From: JBAXGW01 sp037139195
Lineage (GTDB): Bacteria; Bacteroidota; Bacteroidia; Bacteroidales; JAHJDW01
NCBI GenBank assembly: GCA_037139195.1
Contig: JBAXGW010000009.1
Location: 22,887 to 86,886, forward strand
Direction: 5' to 3'
Length of the DNA stretch: 64,000 nt
Shown: piece by piece, positions 17,632 through 26,964 of the stretch
How positions within the stretch are numbered: position 1 is the first letter of the stretch
How the letters are laid out: every line of letters starts with the position of its first letter
Program-made: the position numbers and the translations under genes
The notes under the pieces: model-generated
The model's database searches: none
What the model saw: the letters and a program-made list of their open reading frames with translations, nothing else
Told to the model about the DNA's origin: nothing

Positions 17632-19460
17632 TTTTTCTTTTTTGGAGCATTATAATTAATAACACCTTCAAACATTTTCTTCTCTAATTCTGGTCGTTTA
17701 ATAGTATCATTCAAATATTTTTCCACCATTAAACTAGCAATTGGGCATCCCCAAGTTGCTCCAAATCCACCATTTTCAATAATAACTGAAATAGCAATTT
17801 TAGGTTTATCTAAAGGAGCAAATAATACAAATATAGAATGATCTTCGCCATGAGGATTCTGAGCGGTCCCAGTTTTACCAGCCATTTGAATCGAATCAAA
17901 TTGAGCCCCTCTACCAGTTCCTGATTGTATTACACGATGCATTCCCTCAACAACAATATCAAAGTATTTTTCATCAATAGTAGTATAATGTTTTTTAATG
18001 AATTTTGGATGAGGGATTCTATTAGCACCAAATCCTTGAATTATATGTGGAGTATAGTAATAACCGCGGTTAGCAAAGATAGCTGCTTGATTAGCCAATT
18101 GCAGCGGTGTTAATAGTATTTCTCCTTGTCCAATGGCTATAGATATTATTGATAAAGCCTTCCAACGACCTTTGCCATGAAAACGGTCGTAATAAGAAGC
18201 TGTTGGAATATTTCCATTTAATTCTGAAGGCAAATCATCGTCAAATCTTTTTCCAAATCCGAAACTCACAACGTGTTTTCTCCAAACATTAAAGGCTTCT
18301 TCTGTAGTTTTATATCCAGATTTATCTATCATTGACCAGAATGCATAACAAAAATATGAATTACAGGATATTTGAACTGCACCCAATAAATCCTGAGGTG
18401 ATGGGTGTTCATGACAAGCTAAGTTCAATCCCCCAACATGAAATCCTAAACTGCAAGGATAGCGAGTTTCTGCATGTAAAACTCCCATCTGCTGACCGAT
18501 TAGAGCATTAATAAGCTTGAAAGTTGAGCCCGGCGGGTATTGTGCAATCAGCGCTCGATTCATTAATGGTTTATTAATATCTTTTGAGAGTATACCATAA
18601 TTTTTTGAGAACTCGCGACCAACAAAATCGTTTGGATTAAAGGTAGGAGAACTAACCATTGCTAATATTTCTCCTGTTGATGGGTCAATGGCAACGATGC
18701 TCCCTCTTTTATTCTGCATCAATTTTTCGCCATATTCTTGCAAATCAGCATCAATTGATGTGTATAAGTCATAGCCGGAAACTGCAAGTGTATCGTATCT
18801 TCCATTTTTAAAGCTTCCCTTTACACGATTAAAAACATCTACCATTTGAATTTTCAACCCCCTTTTCCCACGTAATTCATCTTCATAAGCTTTTTCAATT
18901 CCACTTATCCCAATATAGTCCCCAGATTTATAATACGGGTTTTTGTCAACAGTTGCCTGACTTACTTCTCCAATATATCCTAAAATATGAGCTGCAATCG
19001 ATTTTGGGTATTTTCTAACAGTTCTTCTTTCAATATGAAAACCCTTAAATTTAAATAGTTTTTCTTGTAATTTGGCATAAGTTTGCTTCGATATTTCTTT
19101 TTCAAAAATAGATGCTTTGTGTCGAGAGTACTTTGAAGCCTTATTAAATTTTTCGTAAAAATCGGCTTTTGTCATAGAAAGAATATTACACAACTCTAAA
19201 GTGTCTAGTTCTTTTACTAAGCGTGGAGTAACAAGTAAGTCATAACTTATTTCGTTTTCTACCAAAGGCTTTCCGTGCCTATCAAAAATAAGTCCACGGT
19301 CAGGATATATGGTTACATAACGCAACACATTATTGTCGGCATTTATTTTATATTCATCAAAAATAACCTGAATAATAAACAATCGTAATATATATACCAC
19401 CGCAATTGAAGTAAATATAAAACCGATAATTACTCTTCGGTCGGAATAATTATTTTTCAT
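17628..19460 (-). CDS. mrdA: Penicillin-binding protein 2, elongation transpeptidase
   Basis: 610 residues. One N-terminal membrane helix (about 9-31), a pedestal domain (YPDRGLIFDRHGKPL at 52-66) and the transpeptidase domain with active Ser312 in PGSTFK, the SCN triad motif in QISCNSYFCYAFW and KTGTAQNPHGEDHS. It cross-links side-wall peptidoglycan in the elongasome. It sits between mreD and rodA in the classical mreBCD-mrdA-rodA order. The C-terminus is lysine-rich and short, without extra domains. Confidence 0.96.
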   Translation of the reverse strand: MKNNYSDRRVIIGFIFTSIAVVYILRLFIIQVIFDEYKINADNNVLRYVTIYPDRGLIFDRHGKPLVENEISYDLLVTPRLVKELDTLELCNILSMTKADFYEKFNKASKYSRHKASIFEKEISKQTYAKLQEKLFKFKGFHIERRTVRKYPKSIAAHILGYIGEVSQATVDKNPYYKSGDYIGISGIEKAYEDELRGKRGLKIQMVDVFNRVKGSFKNGRYDTLAVSGYDLYTSIDADLQEYGEKLMQNKRGSIVAIDPSTGEILAMVSSPTFNPNDFVGREFSKNYGILSKDINKPLMNRALIAQYPPGSTFKLINALIGQQMGVLHAETRYPCSLGFHVGGLNLACHEHPSPQDLLGAVQISCNSYFCYAFWSMIDKSGYKTTEEAFNVWRKHVVSFGFGKRFDDDLPSELNGNIPTASYYDRFHGKGRWKALSIISIAIGQGEILLTPLQLANQAAIFANRGYYYTPHIIQGFGANRIPHPKFIKKHYTTIDEKYFDIVVEGMHRVIQSGTGRGAQFDSIQMAGKTGTAQNPHGEDHSIFVLFAPLDKPKIAISVIIENGGFGATWGCPIASLMVEKYLNDTIKRPELEKKMFEGVINYNAPKKKK

Positions 19461-19508
19461 TTAGTAACAAACGTTTAACGAATGTCAAATTTACTAAAAA
19501 ATTCAGGG

Positions 19509-20018
19509 TTACTTCTTCTTTGAAAAAAGATATTGAATAAATATTATTAACAAAATAGTGAAAATTGAGCTGGTAATTGCTCTGAAAAATGTAGAAAAGA
19601 AATAGCTTATTTTAAAAACTTCAATATAGAATAAAGCAAAATGATGAACTAAAGTTAAAAAGATAGAAAAAGATAAAAATCGATTAAGGCCCAATTCTTT
19701 ATGTGTTGGCGAAGGGAATGCATCAAAATCATTTTTTGGAATTAACAGTCGTATAAAAGCAGGACGAACAAAACACATTAAAACAGTTGCAGTTGTGTGC
19801 ATTCCCATCGTATTTGAAAACATATCAATTGATATACCTAAAATAAAACCAAGAGCCATTACAAAAGAAGGATTTGTATCGAAGGGCAGTGTAATTATGA
19901 ATAGTATGTATACAAATGGATTAATGTATCCACTAAACTGCACATTATTGAGAATCAAAACTTGTAAAAGAATCAATGCAATAAAGCGAAATATATATAT
20001 TAAGAAGTTAATTTTCAT
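19509..20018 (-). CDS. mreD: Rod shape-determining protein MreD
   Basis: 169 residues with about five membrane helices, typical of MreD (FRFIALILLQVLILNNVQFSGYINPFVYI start; ALGFILGISIDMFSNTMGMHTTATVL in the middle, both split here by helices). It links MreB and MreC to the wall-synthesis enzymes. It overlaps the end of mreC by 11 bases and is followed 48 bases later by mrdA. The assignment rests on weak family motifs plus the strongly conserved gene order. Confidence 0.88.
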   Translation of the reverse strand: MKINFLIYIFRFIALILLQVLILNNVQFSGYINPFVYILFIITLPFDTNPSFVMALGFILGISIDMFSNTMGMHTTATVLMCFVRPAFIRLLIPKNDFDAFPSPTHKELGLNRFLSFSIFLTLVHHFALFYIEVFKISYFFSTFFRAITSSIFTILLIIFIQYLFSKKK

Positions 20019-20841
20019 TGGGCAATTTAGATTCTAAAGTTTCTTGCTCTTCTTTATACAAATTTCTAACAATATAAACATAAGATAAGTTGCTGAAATC
20101 AGAAGTTAATTCAACATCAATGGTATAAAAATTTTCTCCTGCATTTATTTCAAAATCGGATATTATACCTACTAGAATTCCTTCCGGAAATTCGCTTGAA
20201 TACCCACTTGTAATTATACTATCTCCTTTATTTATTTTAACATACGTTGAAATGTCTCTTAATATAGCTTCTCTTGAACCCTTTCCACTCCATTGAAGCG
20301 TTCCTGCATGTCCAGTTTTTTTTATTTTGGCACTAATTTCAATTTCATTATTTAAAAAAGAAACAATGGAGCAGAAATTTTCAGAAACATTTTTTACTAC
20401 ACCTACAATTCCAGAACTTGAAATAACAGCCATATTGGGCGTTACTCCGTCTTTGCGCCCTTTATTTAAAGTAATATAATTTTTTTGCTTTTTAGTTGTA
20501 TTGCTAATTACTTTTGCAGTAATGTATTCGTATCGTTGTTTAAAAATGGAATCGCTAACTCTTACCTTAACAGTGTCGTTAATCATCACTGAGTCAATTA
20601 TTTTGGCACGAAGCATTGCGTTCTCCTCAGCAAGAGTTTTATTAACCTGTTTTAGCGAAAAATATTCTGTTATTTCGTCAACAGCTCCATATATGCTTCC
20701 AGCAAAGGAATTTGCAGAACTCACAGCCACATTTTTATGATAATAATTATTCTGTACTACTAGATATATGGAAAAAGACTCTAGCAATAAAAAAAATATA
20801 ATATAATTATGCTTAATTAAAAAAAGAAGTAGATTTCGCAT
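20008..20841 (-). CDS. mreC: Rod shape-determining protein MreC
   Basis: 277 residues: a membrane helix (about 11-29), a coiled coil (about 57-80, KQVNKTLAEENAMLRAKI), then two beta-barrel domains containing ISNTTKKQKNYITLNKGRKDGVTPNMAVISSSGIVGVV (split by strands) and GDSIITSGYSSEFPEGILVG, the family hallmarks. MreC is periplasmic and activates the RodA-PBP2 pair. It follows mreB by 73 bases and overlaps mreD. Confidence 0.95.
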   Translation of the reverse strand: MRNLLLFLIKHNYIIFFLLLESFSIYLVVQNNYYHKNVAVSSANSFAGSIYGAVDEITEYFSLKQVNKTLAEENAMLRAKIIDSVMINDTVKVRVSDSIFKQRYEYITAKVISNTTKKQKNYITLNKGRKDGVTPNMAVISSSGIVGVVKNVSENFCSIVSFLNNEIEISAKIKKTGHAGTLQWSGKGSREAILRDISTYVKINKGDSIITSGYSSEFPEGILVGIISDFEINAGENFYTIDVELTSDFSNLSYVYIVRNLYKEEQETLESKLPNEN

Positions 20842-20914
20842 AATAATAGATGAGTGATTCCAACTTTAGTTCAGAAAAACAATAACACTTAGTTTGGCTA
20901 TACTAGCTTAAACT

Positions 20915-21937
20915 TTATTTAATTAAGAATGGGAATCGATCAAAATTCTTAAGAGCAATTCCAGTGCCCCTTGCTACTGCACGAAGTGGGTCTTCTGCTA
21001 CATGAACAGGCAATTTGGTTTTTAGTGAAATACGTTTGTCTAATCCTCTTAATAATCCACCACCACCAGCTAAATAAATACCAGTTCTGAAAATATCCGC
21101 CGAAAGTTCTGGTGGAGTCATTTCAAGAGCATTCATAATAGCAGTTTCAATTTTAGCAATTGATTTATCTAATGCATGAGCTATTTCTTGGTAAGAAACT
21201 TTGATTTCTTTAGGGGTTCCAGTCATTAAATCACGACCGTGAACCGCATAATCTTCTGGTGGATTGTCTAATTCAGTCATTGCTGCCCCAACTTCAATTT
21301 TAATTCTTTCAGCTGTACGCTCCCCAATAAGAATATTATGTTGTCTTCTCATGTAATCTTCAATATCAGCATTGAAAACGTCTCCAGCTGTACGAACAGA
21401 TTTATTACAAACAATTCCTCCCAATGCTATAACTGCTATTTCACTAGTTCCGCCGCCAATATCAATAATCATATTTCCAGTTGGCTCAAGTACATCAATT
21501 CCTATACCAATGGCTGCTGCCATAGGTTCATGAATTAAACGAACTTCTTTTGCTCCTGCATGTTCTGCAGAATCTCTAACAGCTCTTTCTTCAACTTCGG
21601 TAATACCAGATGGAATACATATAACCATACGCAATGATGGTGCAAAAACACTATTTCTAGCGCCAATCATTTTTATAAGTCCACGAATCATTTGTTCAGC
21701 AGCTTGAAAATCAGCAATAACACCGTCTTTCAGAGGGCGTATAGTTTTAATATTTTCATGCGTTTTTCCATGCATCATCATTGCTTGTTTCCCAACTGCT
21801 ATTATTCTTCCTGTCTGTCTATCAATAGCAACAATGGACGGTTCGTCCACAACAACTTTGTCATTATAAATAATTAGCGTGTTAGCTGTACCAAGATCGA
21901 TAGCAATTTCTTTTTTAAAAAGCGAAAATAATCCCAT
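20915..21937 (-). CDS. mreB: Actin-like cell-shape protein MreB
   Basis: 340 residues. Actin-fold phosphate loops are visible: IDLGTANTLIY (14-24), IDIGGGTSEIAVI (about 158-170) and YLAGGGGLLRGLD (about 288-300). MreB forms membrane-bound filaments that steer the elongasome (MreC, MreD, RodA, PBP2). It is first to be transcribed in the five-gene block. I see no exact TAnnTTTG box in the 248-base gap before it. Its presence argues for a rod-shaped or elongated cell. Confidence 0.97.
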   Translation of the reverse strand: MGLFSLFKKEIAIDLGTANTLIIYNDKVVVDEPSIVAIDRQTGRIIAVGKQAMMMHGKTHENIKTIRPLKDGVIADFQAAEQMIRGLIKMIGARNSVFAPSLRMVICIPSGITEVEERAVRDSAEHAGAKEVRLIHEPMAAAIGIGIDVLEPTGNMIIDIGGGTSEIAVIALGGIVCNKSVRTAGDVFNADIEDYMRRQHNILIGERTAERIKIEVGAAMTELDNPPEDYAVHGRDLMTGTPKEIKVSYQEIAHALDKSIAKIETAIMNALEMTPPELSADIFRTGIYLAGGGGLLRGLDKRISLKTKLPVHVAEDPLRAVARGTGIALKNFDRFPFLIK

Positions 21938-22125
21938 TTAAACAATAAAATTAAAAAGTTTTTATATTTAACTTATTCAAAATCAAACAACTAAGAATAA
22001 GGCGAATATGTCCATTAACGAATCTGCTAAGTTAAAGAAAATATTTTTCAACAAGCATAATTATTCGGTATTTTTTTAGATTAATTATTTTTTAAATTTC
22101 ATGCAACCTTTTTCGTATATTAGTA

Positions 22126-22144
22126 GTCTATTATATTAATAGAC
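22126..22144 (+). promoter_or_regulatory. 19-base palindrome upstream of the LRR gene
   Basis: GTCTATTA, TAT, TAATAGAC: perfect 8-base arms, 42 bases before the ATG at 22186. There is no T-run, so it is more likely an operator or a 5' leader hairpin than a terminator. A TATATTAG sequence, one base off TAnnTTTG, lies just upstream. Confidence 0.35.
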
Positions 22145-22185
22145 GAATTGTTTTTAATCACGAATTAACCTTAAAACCAAAAACT

Positions 22186-23916
22186 ATGAAAAAACTATCA
22201 GTATCATTTTTTTGTTTGGTATTATTTGCATTAACTATTAATGCACAAAATGTTGTTATCCCAGATGCTAATTTTAAAGCAGCTTTAATTCAACATGGAG
22301 TTGATACAAATAACGATGGCATAATTCAAGTTAGTGAAGCTAATATTGTTGATTCGTTGAATATTGCAAACAAATTGATTACTGATTTTACAGGAATTGA
22401 AGAATTTACGTCTTTAGAATATTTAAATGCATCTACAAATCCTATTAATACAATTAATTTAACAGGAAATACTAACTTGAAAATTTTAGAATGTTATAAT
22501 AACAGTCTTACAGGAATTGATTTATCACAAAATATTCATCTTGAACAATTATATTTGCTTAATACATCTATAAACTCACTCGATTTAAGTTACAACTCAT
22601 CTTTGATTTGGGTCTTTTGTCCAGGTAATCAAATTGTTTCAATTAACTTTGGCAATAATAGTTCTATTAAGTATCTTTTTATTTCTGATAATAAACTTAC
22701 ATCTATAGATTTGAGCAAACTTACAAACCTAGAGCAATTAGACTGCTTTAATAATCAACTTAGTAGTTTGGATATTAGTAATAATACATCACTATTAGGA
22801 GTGGGCTGTTCTAAAAATTATCTGACTATTTTGGATTTCAGTAATAATCCCAATTTGACATCTATTGATATATCTTATAATGCTATATCAACATTAAATT
22901 TAAGTGCTAATACGGATTTGGAGCTGCTTGCTTGTAACAACAATCAGCTTCAAACATTAAATGCTCTTTCAAATACTAAACTTCAAGAAGTTCACTGCGA
23001 CAGCAATAATCTTGTTACATTAGACTTTAGCAATAGTGACTCGTTACAATCTGTCGAATGTAACTATAATGAATTAACATCAATTAATTTAGGTAATAGC
23101 AAAAAAATGAACAATTTATCATGTTGCTTTAACCATTTATCAAACTTAGATATTAGCAAAAATACTGGTTTATTCCATGTGTATTGCTTTAACAATCAAA
23201 TTACAACTTTAGATTTGAGTAAAAACCTTGTTTTATTAAATCTTTATTGCTCTCATAATCTGCTAACTTCACTTGATATTTCAAAAAATTTAGATATAGA
23301 AAGAATAGTTGTTTCAAATAATACTATTTCAACAATGGACTTTACTAGTAGTTCAAAGTTGACTTTTTTTGGTTGTAATGATAATAATTTTAGCACCCTC
23401 AATTTTAGTAACAATCCACAGTTATTAGAATTATATTGCGATGGCAATTCATTAACAAACATAAATTTAGATGTGTCTTCAGAATTGAAACATTTTTCAT
23501 GTAGAAATAATTTACTAACTAGTCTTAATATTGAATCAAACAATGCACTAGAAACTCTTGATTGCAGAAACAACCTATTAAGCACATTAAATGTTGTTGA
23601 AAATACGTCATTAAGTTCGTTGTTTTGTGAAAACAATCTAAGTATACAAAAAATTTGTCTCAATACGACTCAGCTTTCAATGGCAAATAGTTATCCTACC
23701 TATTGGACAAAAGATAATTTTGCAACTTGGAGTGCAGATTGTGCTACTTCCATAGATGAGATGAAATATTTAAGCAAAAATCTTAAAATAACACACATCT
23801 ATAATATGTTAGGACAAGAAATGGAATTAGAAAACGCAGTAAATGGAATTTTCATATACCAATATAGCGATGGAAGCACGAAAAAAGTAGGAAACTTTAG
23901 TAAGCAGATAAAATAA
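22186..23916 (+). CDS. Secreted leucine-rich-repeat protein with EF-hand-like loop
   Basis: 576 residues. Signal peptide 1-20 (INAQ). Residues 40-51, DTNNDGIIQVSE, form an EF-hand or dockerin-like calcium loop inside the IPDANFKAAL domain seen before many bacterial LRR arrays. About 20 repeats of roughly 21 residues follow (about 70-500) with the theme L-x-x-L-x-C-x-x-N-x-L-x-x-L-D-L-S. The end (HIYNMLGQEMELENAVNGIFIYQYSDGS..K) resembles a short type IX sorting domain but lacks the usual YPNP lead. It is probably surface-bound or secreted and binds a protein ligand. The repeats explain the internal DNA similarity. It stands alone between mreB (divergent) and a convergent membrane gene. Confidence 0.88.
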   Translation: MKKLSVSFFCLVLFALTINAQNVVIPDANFKAALIQHGVDTNNDGIIQVSEANIVDSLNIANKLITDFTGIEEFTSLEYLNASTNPINTINLTGNTNLKILECYNNSLTGIDLSQNIHLEQLYLLNTSINSLDLSYNSSLIWVFCPGNQIVSINFGNNSSIKYLFISDNKLTSIDLSKLTNLEQLDCFNNQLSSLDISNNTSLLGVGCSKNYLTILDFSNNPNLTSIDISYNAISTLNLSANTDLELLACNNNQLQTLNALSNTKLQEVHCDSNNLVTLDFSNSDSLQSVECNYNELTSINLGNSKKMNNLSCCFNHLSNLDISKNTGLFHVYCFNNQITTLDLSKNLVLLNLYCSHNLLTSLDISKNLDIERIVVSNNTISTMDFTSSSKLTFFGCNDNNFSTLNFSNNPQLLELYCDGNSLTNINLDVSSELKHFSCRNNLLTSLNIESNNALETLDCRNNLLSTLNVVENTSLSSLFCENNLSIQKICLNTTQLSMANSYPTYWTKDNFATWSADCATSIDEMKYLSKNLKITHIYNMLGQEMELENAVNGIFIYQYSDGSTKKVGNFSKQIK

Positions 23917-23930
23917 CTTTAATGCAATAA

Positions 23931-24377
23931 TTATTTTGGGCTGTTTAGTTCAGTATGTCTAATTTTGCCACCAGTTCTGCCTACTTCCATCATCAAGGCA
24001 TATGTGACAATTGATAAAACAAGCGCTAGAATGCATGCTATTTTATATTTCTGATGTGCTTTGTAAGCTAAATATAGGGTTAATAAGGAAATTCCTCCAA
24101 GAATTTGGATAGACCATATTGCTTTTTCAGCAATTTCTTCATGCGATTCTATTAATTCTTTAGAAATATTTGGGATGTTTTTTAATGCTTCGCTTGCTTC
24201 CTCTCCTGTCATAAATCCAGGAATAGCAATTAGTGCAGTAAAAACAAATGTTGCTAAACCTGTATTTTTAATCGAATTATTTTTTAAATAAATGCCAAAC
24301 GCAATTATAATTAAACCGAAAAAAGTTCCAATTATTGGGAAATGAGTTAATGATAAATGTAAATAGGTAGAATTCAT
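23931..24377 (-). CDS. Small four-helix membrane protein, DUF2231-like
   Basis: 148 residues with four predicted membrane helices. The start HLSLTHFPIIG (His7 and His12), the TGEEASEALK stretch with a following conserved-type SHEEIAE, and the end GRTGGKIRHTEL resemble DUF2231 membrane proteins. The paired histidines could bind haem, as suggested for that group; this is inference. It converges on the LRR gene with 14 bases between stops. Its function is unknown. Confidence 0.6.
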   Translation of the reverse strand: MNSTYLHLSLTHFPIIGTFFGLIIIAFGIYLKNNSIKNTGLATFVFTALIAIPGFMTGEEASEALKNIPNISKELIESHEEIAEKAIWSIQILGGISLLTLYLAYKAHQKYKIACILALVLSIVTYALMMEVGRTGGKIRHTELNSPK

Positions 24378-24742
24378 GGTTATTATTTTGTAATTTTCAA
24401 AGTGCTCAATTTATCCAAAAAAATAATGCAATTTAGTAGTTATTTAAAAAAATAATATCCAATTGATTGGGTAAATCATTATTCGTATCATGTAGATTAT
24501 TTAATATAAAATATGCATGAAAAACTATTAAAGCAATCTTTAATATAGATTAGTTCAAAGTTATTAAAAAAATTGTGAATGACAATAGAAAATTAATCAA
24601 TTGTTTTAGAATTAATTAGAAGCAACTACTTCAATTCTATTGAATGCACTAGAAAGTTGCAACAACTAAAACGAAGAAATTAATTTATACAATTATTTTT
24701 TATTCAGCATATATTTTATCTTTGCATACTGAAAATAATCGA
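24378..24742 (+). other. 365-base intergenic region, AT-rich, tgt promoter at its end
   Basis: It separates divergent genes. No open frame of protein-like composition was seen on either strand. It contains a loose inverted repeat (AGCAACT near 24620, AGTTGC near 24654) and, at its right end, the tgt -7 box. The rest is AT-rich sequence with no recognisable signal. Confidence 0.5.
24717..24724 (+). promoter_or_regulatory. Candidate -7 box for tgt
   Basis: TATCTTTG matches TAnnTTTG exactly, 18 bases before the ATG at 24743. It overlaps the TTG at 24722, which argues against the longer TTG-initiated frame. The -33 region reads TTAT rather than TTTG. Confidence 0.5.
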
Positions 24743-25873
24743 ATGAAATTTAATTTAACAAACAAAGATTTACAAAGCAAAGCTCGTGCTGGCATTGTTT
24801 CAACCGACCATGGCGATATCCTAACGCCAATTTTTATGCCTGTTGGAACAGCAGGGACGGTTAAAGCAGTCCATCAACGCGAGCTTAAAGATGATATTAA
24901 AGCTCATATTATTTTGGGAAACACATACCATTTATATTTGCGTCCTGGTCTTAAAATTATTGAAAAAGCAGGCGGTCTTCATAAATTTAATGGTTGGGAC
25001 AAACCCATTTTAACCGATAGCGGGGGTTACCAGGTATATTCGCTTTCGGGAACACGCAAAATTAAAGAAGAAGGCGTAGTTTTTCAGTCGCATATCGACG
25101 GTTCTAGGCATACATTTTCGCCCGAATATGTGATGGACATTGAACGTACTATTGGAGCTGATATTATGATGGCTTTTGATGAATGTACTCCTTATCCTTG
25201 CGAATATGATTATGCTAAAAAATCTTTAGATATTACACATCGCTGGCTCGACCGATGCATTGAAAGATATAAAACTACTGAATGCCCTTATGGATATAGT
25301 CAAACTTTGTTTCCAATAGTGCAAGGAAGTGTTTATAAGGATTTACGCATAAAGTCGGCCGAATACATTGCATCTAAAAATATGGGAGGCAACGCAATAG
25401 GCGGCTTATCGGTTGGTGAACCAGCTGAAATGATGTATGAAATGACCGAATTGGTTTGTGATATACTTCCTGCTGATAAACCACGTTATTTAATGGGAGT
25501 TGGTACTCCAACAAATATTTTAGAATGTATTGCCTTAGGAATTGACATGTTTGATTGCGTTATGCCCACACGAAACGGACGAAACGGAATGTTATTTACA
25601 AGCCAGGGAATTATAAATATTAAAAACGAAAAATGGAAAGAAGATCTAAGCCCAATTGATGAAAACGGCACTTCTTACGTCGATTCGTTTTATTCAAAAG
25701 CATATTTAAGACATTTATTTTCGAGTAACGAAATTCTTGGCTTGCAAATTGCTTCAATACACAATCTTGCATTTTACGTTTGGTTAGTTGGCGAAGCACG
25801 GAAGCATATTATTGAAGGAGACTTTTTATCTTGGAAGAACAAAATGGTTAAACAAGTATCAACTCGATTATAG
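24743..25873 (+). CDS. tgt: tRNA-guanine (queuine) transglycosylase
   Basis: 376 residues. It exchanges guanine-34 for preQ1 in tRNAs with GUN anticodons. Seen: TPIFMPVGTAGTVKAV (28-43), HIILGNTYHLYLRPG (55-69), the active-site TDSGGYQVYS (91-100), GGLSVGEP and DCVMPTRNGRNG with the nucleophile Asp before CVMPTR. Unusual point: the zinc-site block normally reading C-x-C-x2-C before YSRAYLRHL here has Gly309, Ser311 and Asp314; only the SIHNL histidine remains. The stop is directly followed by the lptG GTG. Confidence 0.95.
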   Translation: MKFNLTNKDLQSKARAGIVSTDHGDILTPIFMPVGTAGTVKAVHQRELKDDIKAHIILGNTYHLYLRPGLKIIEKAGGLHKFNGWDKPILTDSGGYQVYSLSGTRKIKEEGVVFQSHIDGSRHTFSPEYVMDIERTIGADIMMAFDECTPYPCEYDYAKKSLDITHRWLDRCIERYKTTECPYGYSQTLFPIVQGSVYKDLRIKSAEYIASKNMGGNAIGGLSVGEPAEMMYEMTELVCDILPADKPRYLMGVGTPTNILECIALGIDMFDCVMPTRNGRNGMLFTSQGIINIKNEKWKEDLSPIDENGTSYVDSFYSKAYLRHLFSSNEILGLQIASIHNLAFYVWLVGEARKHIIEGDFLSWKNKMVKQVSTRL

Positions 25874-26953
25874 GTGATTAAAAAACTCGATTTATATATA
25901 ATCCGTAAGTTTTTAGGGACTTTTGTTTTCGCAATTCTCTTAATAATTACTATTGTAATTGTTTTTGATATTTCTGAAAAAATTGATGATTTTTTAGAAA
26001 GAAATGCCCCAATTTATGATATCATTTTTGTTTATTACCTAAATTTTGTTCCATATTTTGTAAATCTTTTCAGTCCATTATTCACTTTTATTTCGGTTAT
26101 TTTCTTCACTTCAAAGATGGCGGCAAATACCGAAATAATTGCTATTTTAGGCAGCGGCATTAGCTTTAATCGAATACTTCGACCATATATTTTTTCATCA
26201 ATTATAATTGGAATTTTTTCATTTTATCTCACAAATTTTGTTATTCCGCCTACTAATTTAGTTCGATTGAATTTTGAGGCCAGATATTTAAAAAACCCAA
26301 AAAAAGTTAGCGATTATAATATTCATAGACAATTAAACCCTAACACCAATATTTATTTAGAAACCTATTATACCGACTCGGATATTGGTTACGAATTTAC
26401 TCAAGAAATGTTTTCGGAAAATAAACTTGCATATAAATTAACTGCCAGTACAATTACATGGGATTCAATCAAAAAATCTTGGAAATTACAAGATGTTAGG
26501 ATAAGAAAAATTTATGGAATGCAAGAAGAATTAAAATACTATCAAGAAATTGATACGGTATTGCAATTCAAACCGATAGATTTAAGCAAAGAAGTTGCAA
26601 ATATGGATGCGATGAATATGTTTGAACTAAATCGCTATATTGATAAAGAAGAAATACGAGGCTCCGACAATTTGGTTTTTTTATTGGTTGAACGGCATAA
26701 GCGCTTTGCGACGCCTTTTTGTACAATTATCCTAACCTTAATTGGCGTTTCGCTAGCAAGCAGAAAAACCAGGGGCGGCATTGGTGTTCATATTGGACTT
26801 GGAATAACACTAAGCTTTGCATATATACTTTTTATTCAGGTTACCACTACATTTGCTACATTAGGCAGCACTCCTCCAATAGTAGCAGTTTGGATACCAA
26901 ATATGGTGTTTGCTTTATTGTCAGTATATTTGATAAAAAAAGCCCCAAAATAA
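25874..26953 (+). CDS. lptG: LptF/LptG-family LPS export permease
   Basis: 359 residues. Three membrane helices at the N-terminus (IIRKFLGTFVFAILLIITIVIVF and NFVPYFVNLFSPLFTFISVIFF regions), a periplasmic beta-jellyroll segment (about 130-260) and three helices at the C-terminus, the LptF/LptG layout. It forms the membrane channel of the Lpt transporter, powered by LptB. Start GTG at 25874 abuts the tgt stop, so translation is coupled. Which of LptF or LptG it represents is not certain; tgt-linked copies are commonly named LptG. It converges on ispE with 11 bases between. Confidence 0.88.
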   Translation: MIKKLDLYIIRKFLGTFVFAILLIITIVIVFDISEKIDDFLERNAPIYDIIFVYYLNFVPYFVNLFSPLFTFISVIFFTSKMAANTEIIAILGSGISFNRILRPYIFSSIIIGIFSFYLTNFVIPPTNLVRLNFEARYLKNPKKVSDYNIHRQLNPNTNIYLETYYTDSDIGYEFTQEMFSENKLAYKLTASTITWDSIKKSWKLQDVRIRKIYGMQEELKYYQEIDTVLQFKPIDLSKEVANMDAMNMFELNRYIDKEEIRGSDNLVFLLVERHKRFATPFCTIILTLIGVSLASRKTRGGIGVHIGLGITLSFAYILFIQVTTTFATLGSTPPIVAVWIPNMVFALLSVYLIKKAPK

Positions 26954-26964
26954 ACTGACTGCAA

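Noticed and set aside
22400..23650. Regular DNA repetition that could suggest a CRISPR array
   Set aside because: Period is about 63 bases in one open frame with leucine-rich-repeat consensus; there are no identical repeats with unique spacers.
24722..24742. TTG-initiated extension of Tgt
   Set aside because: It overlaps the exact -7 promoter box and adds residues that do not resemble the family start.
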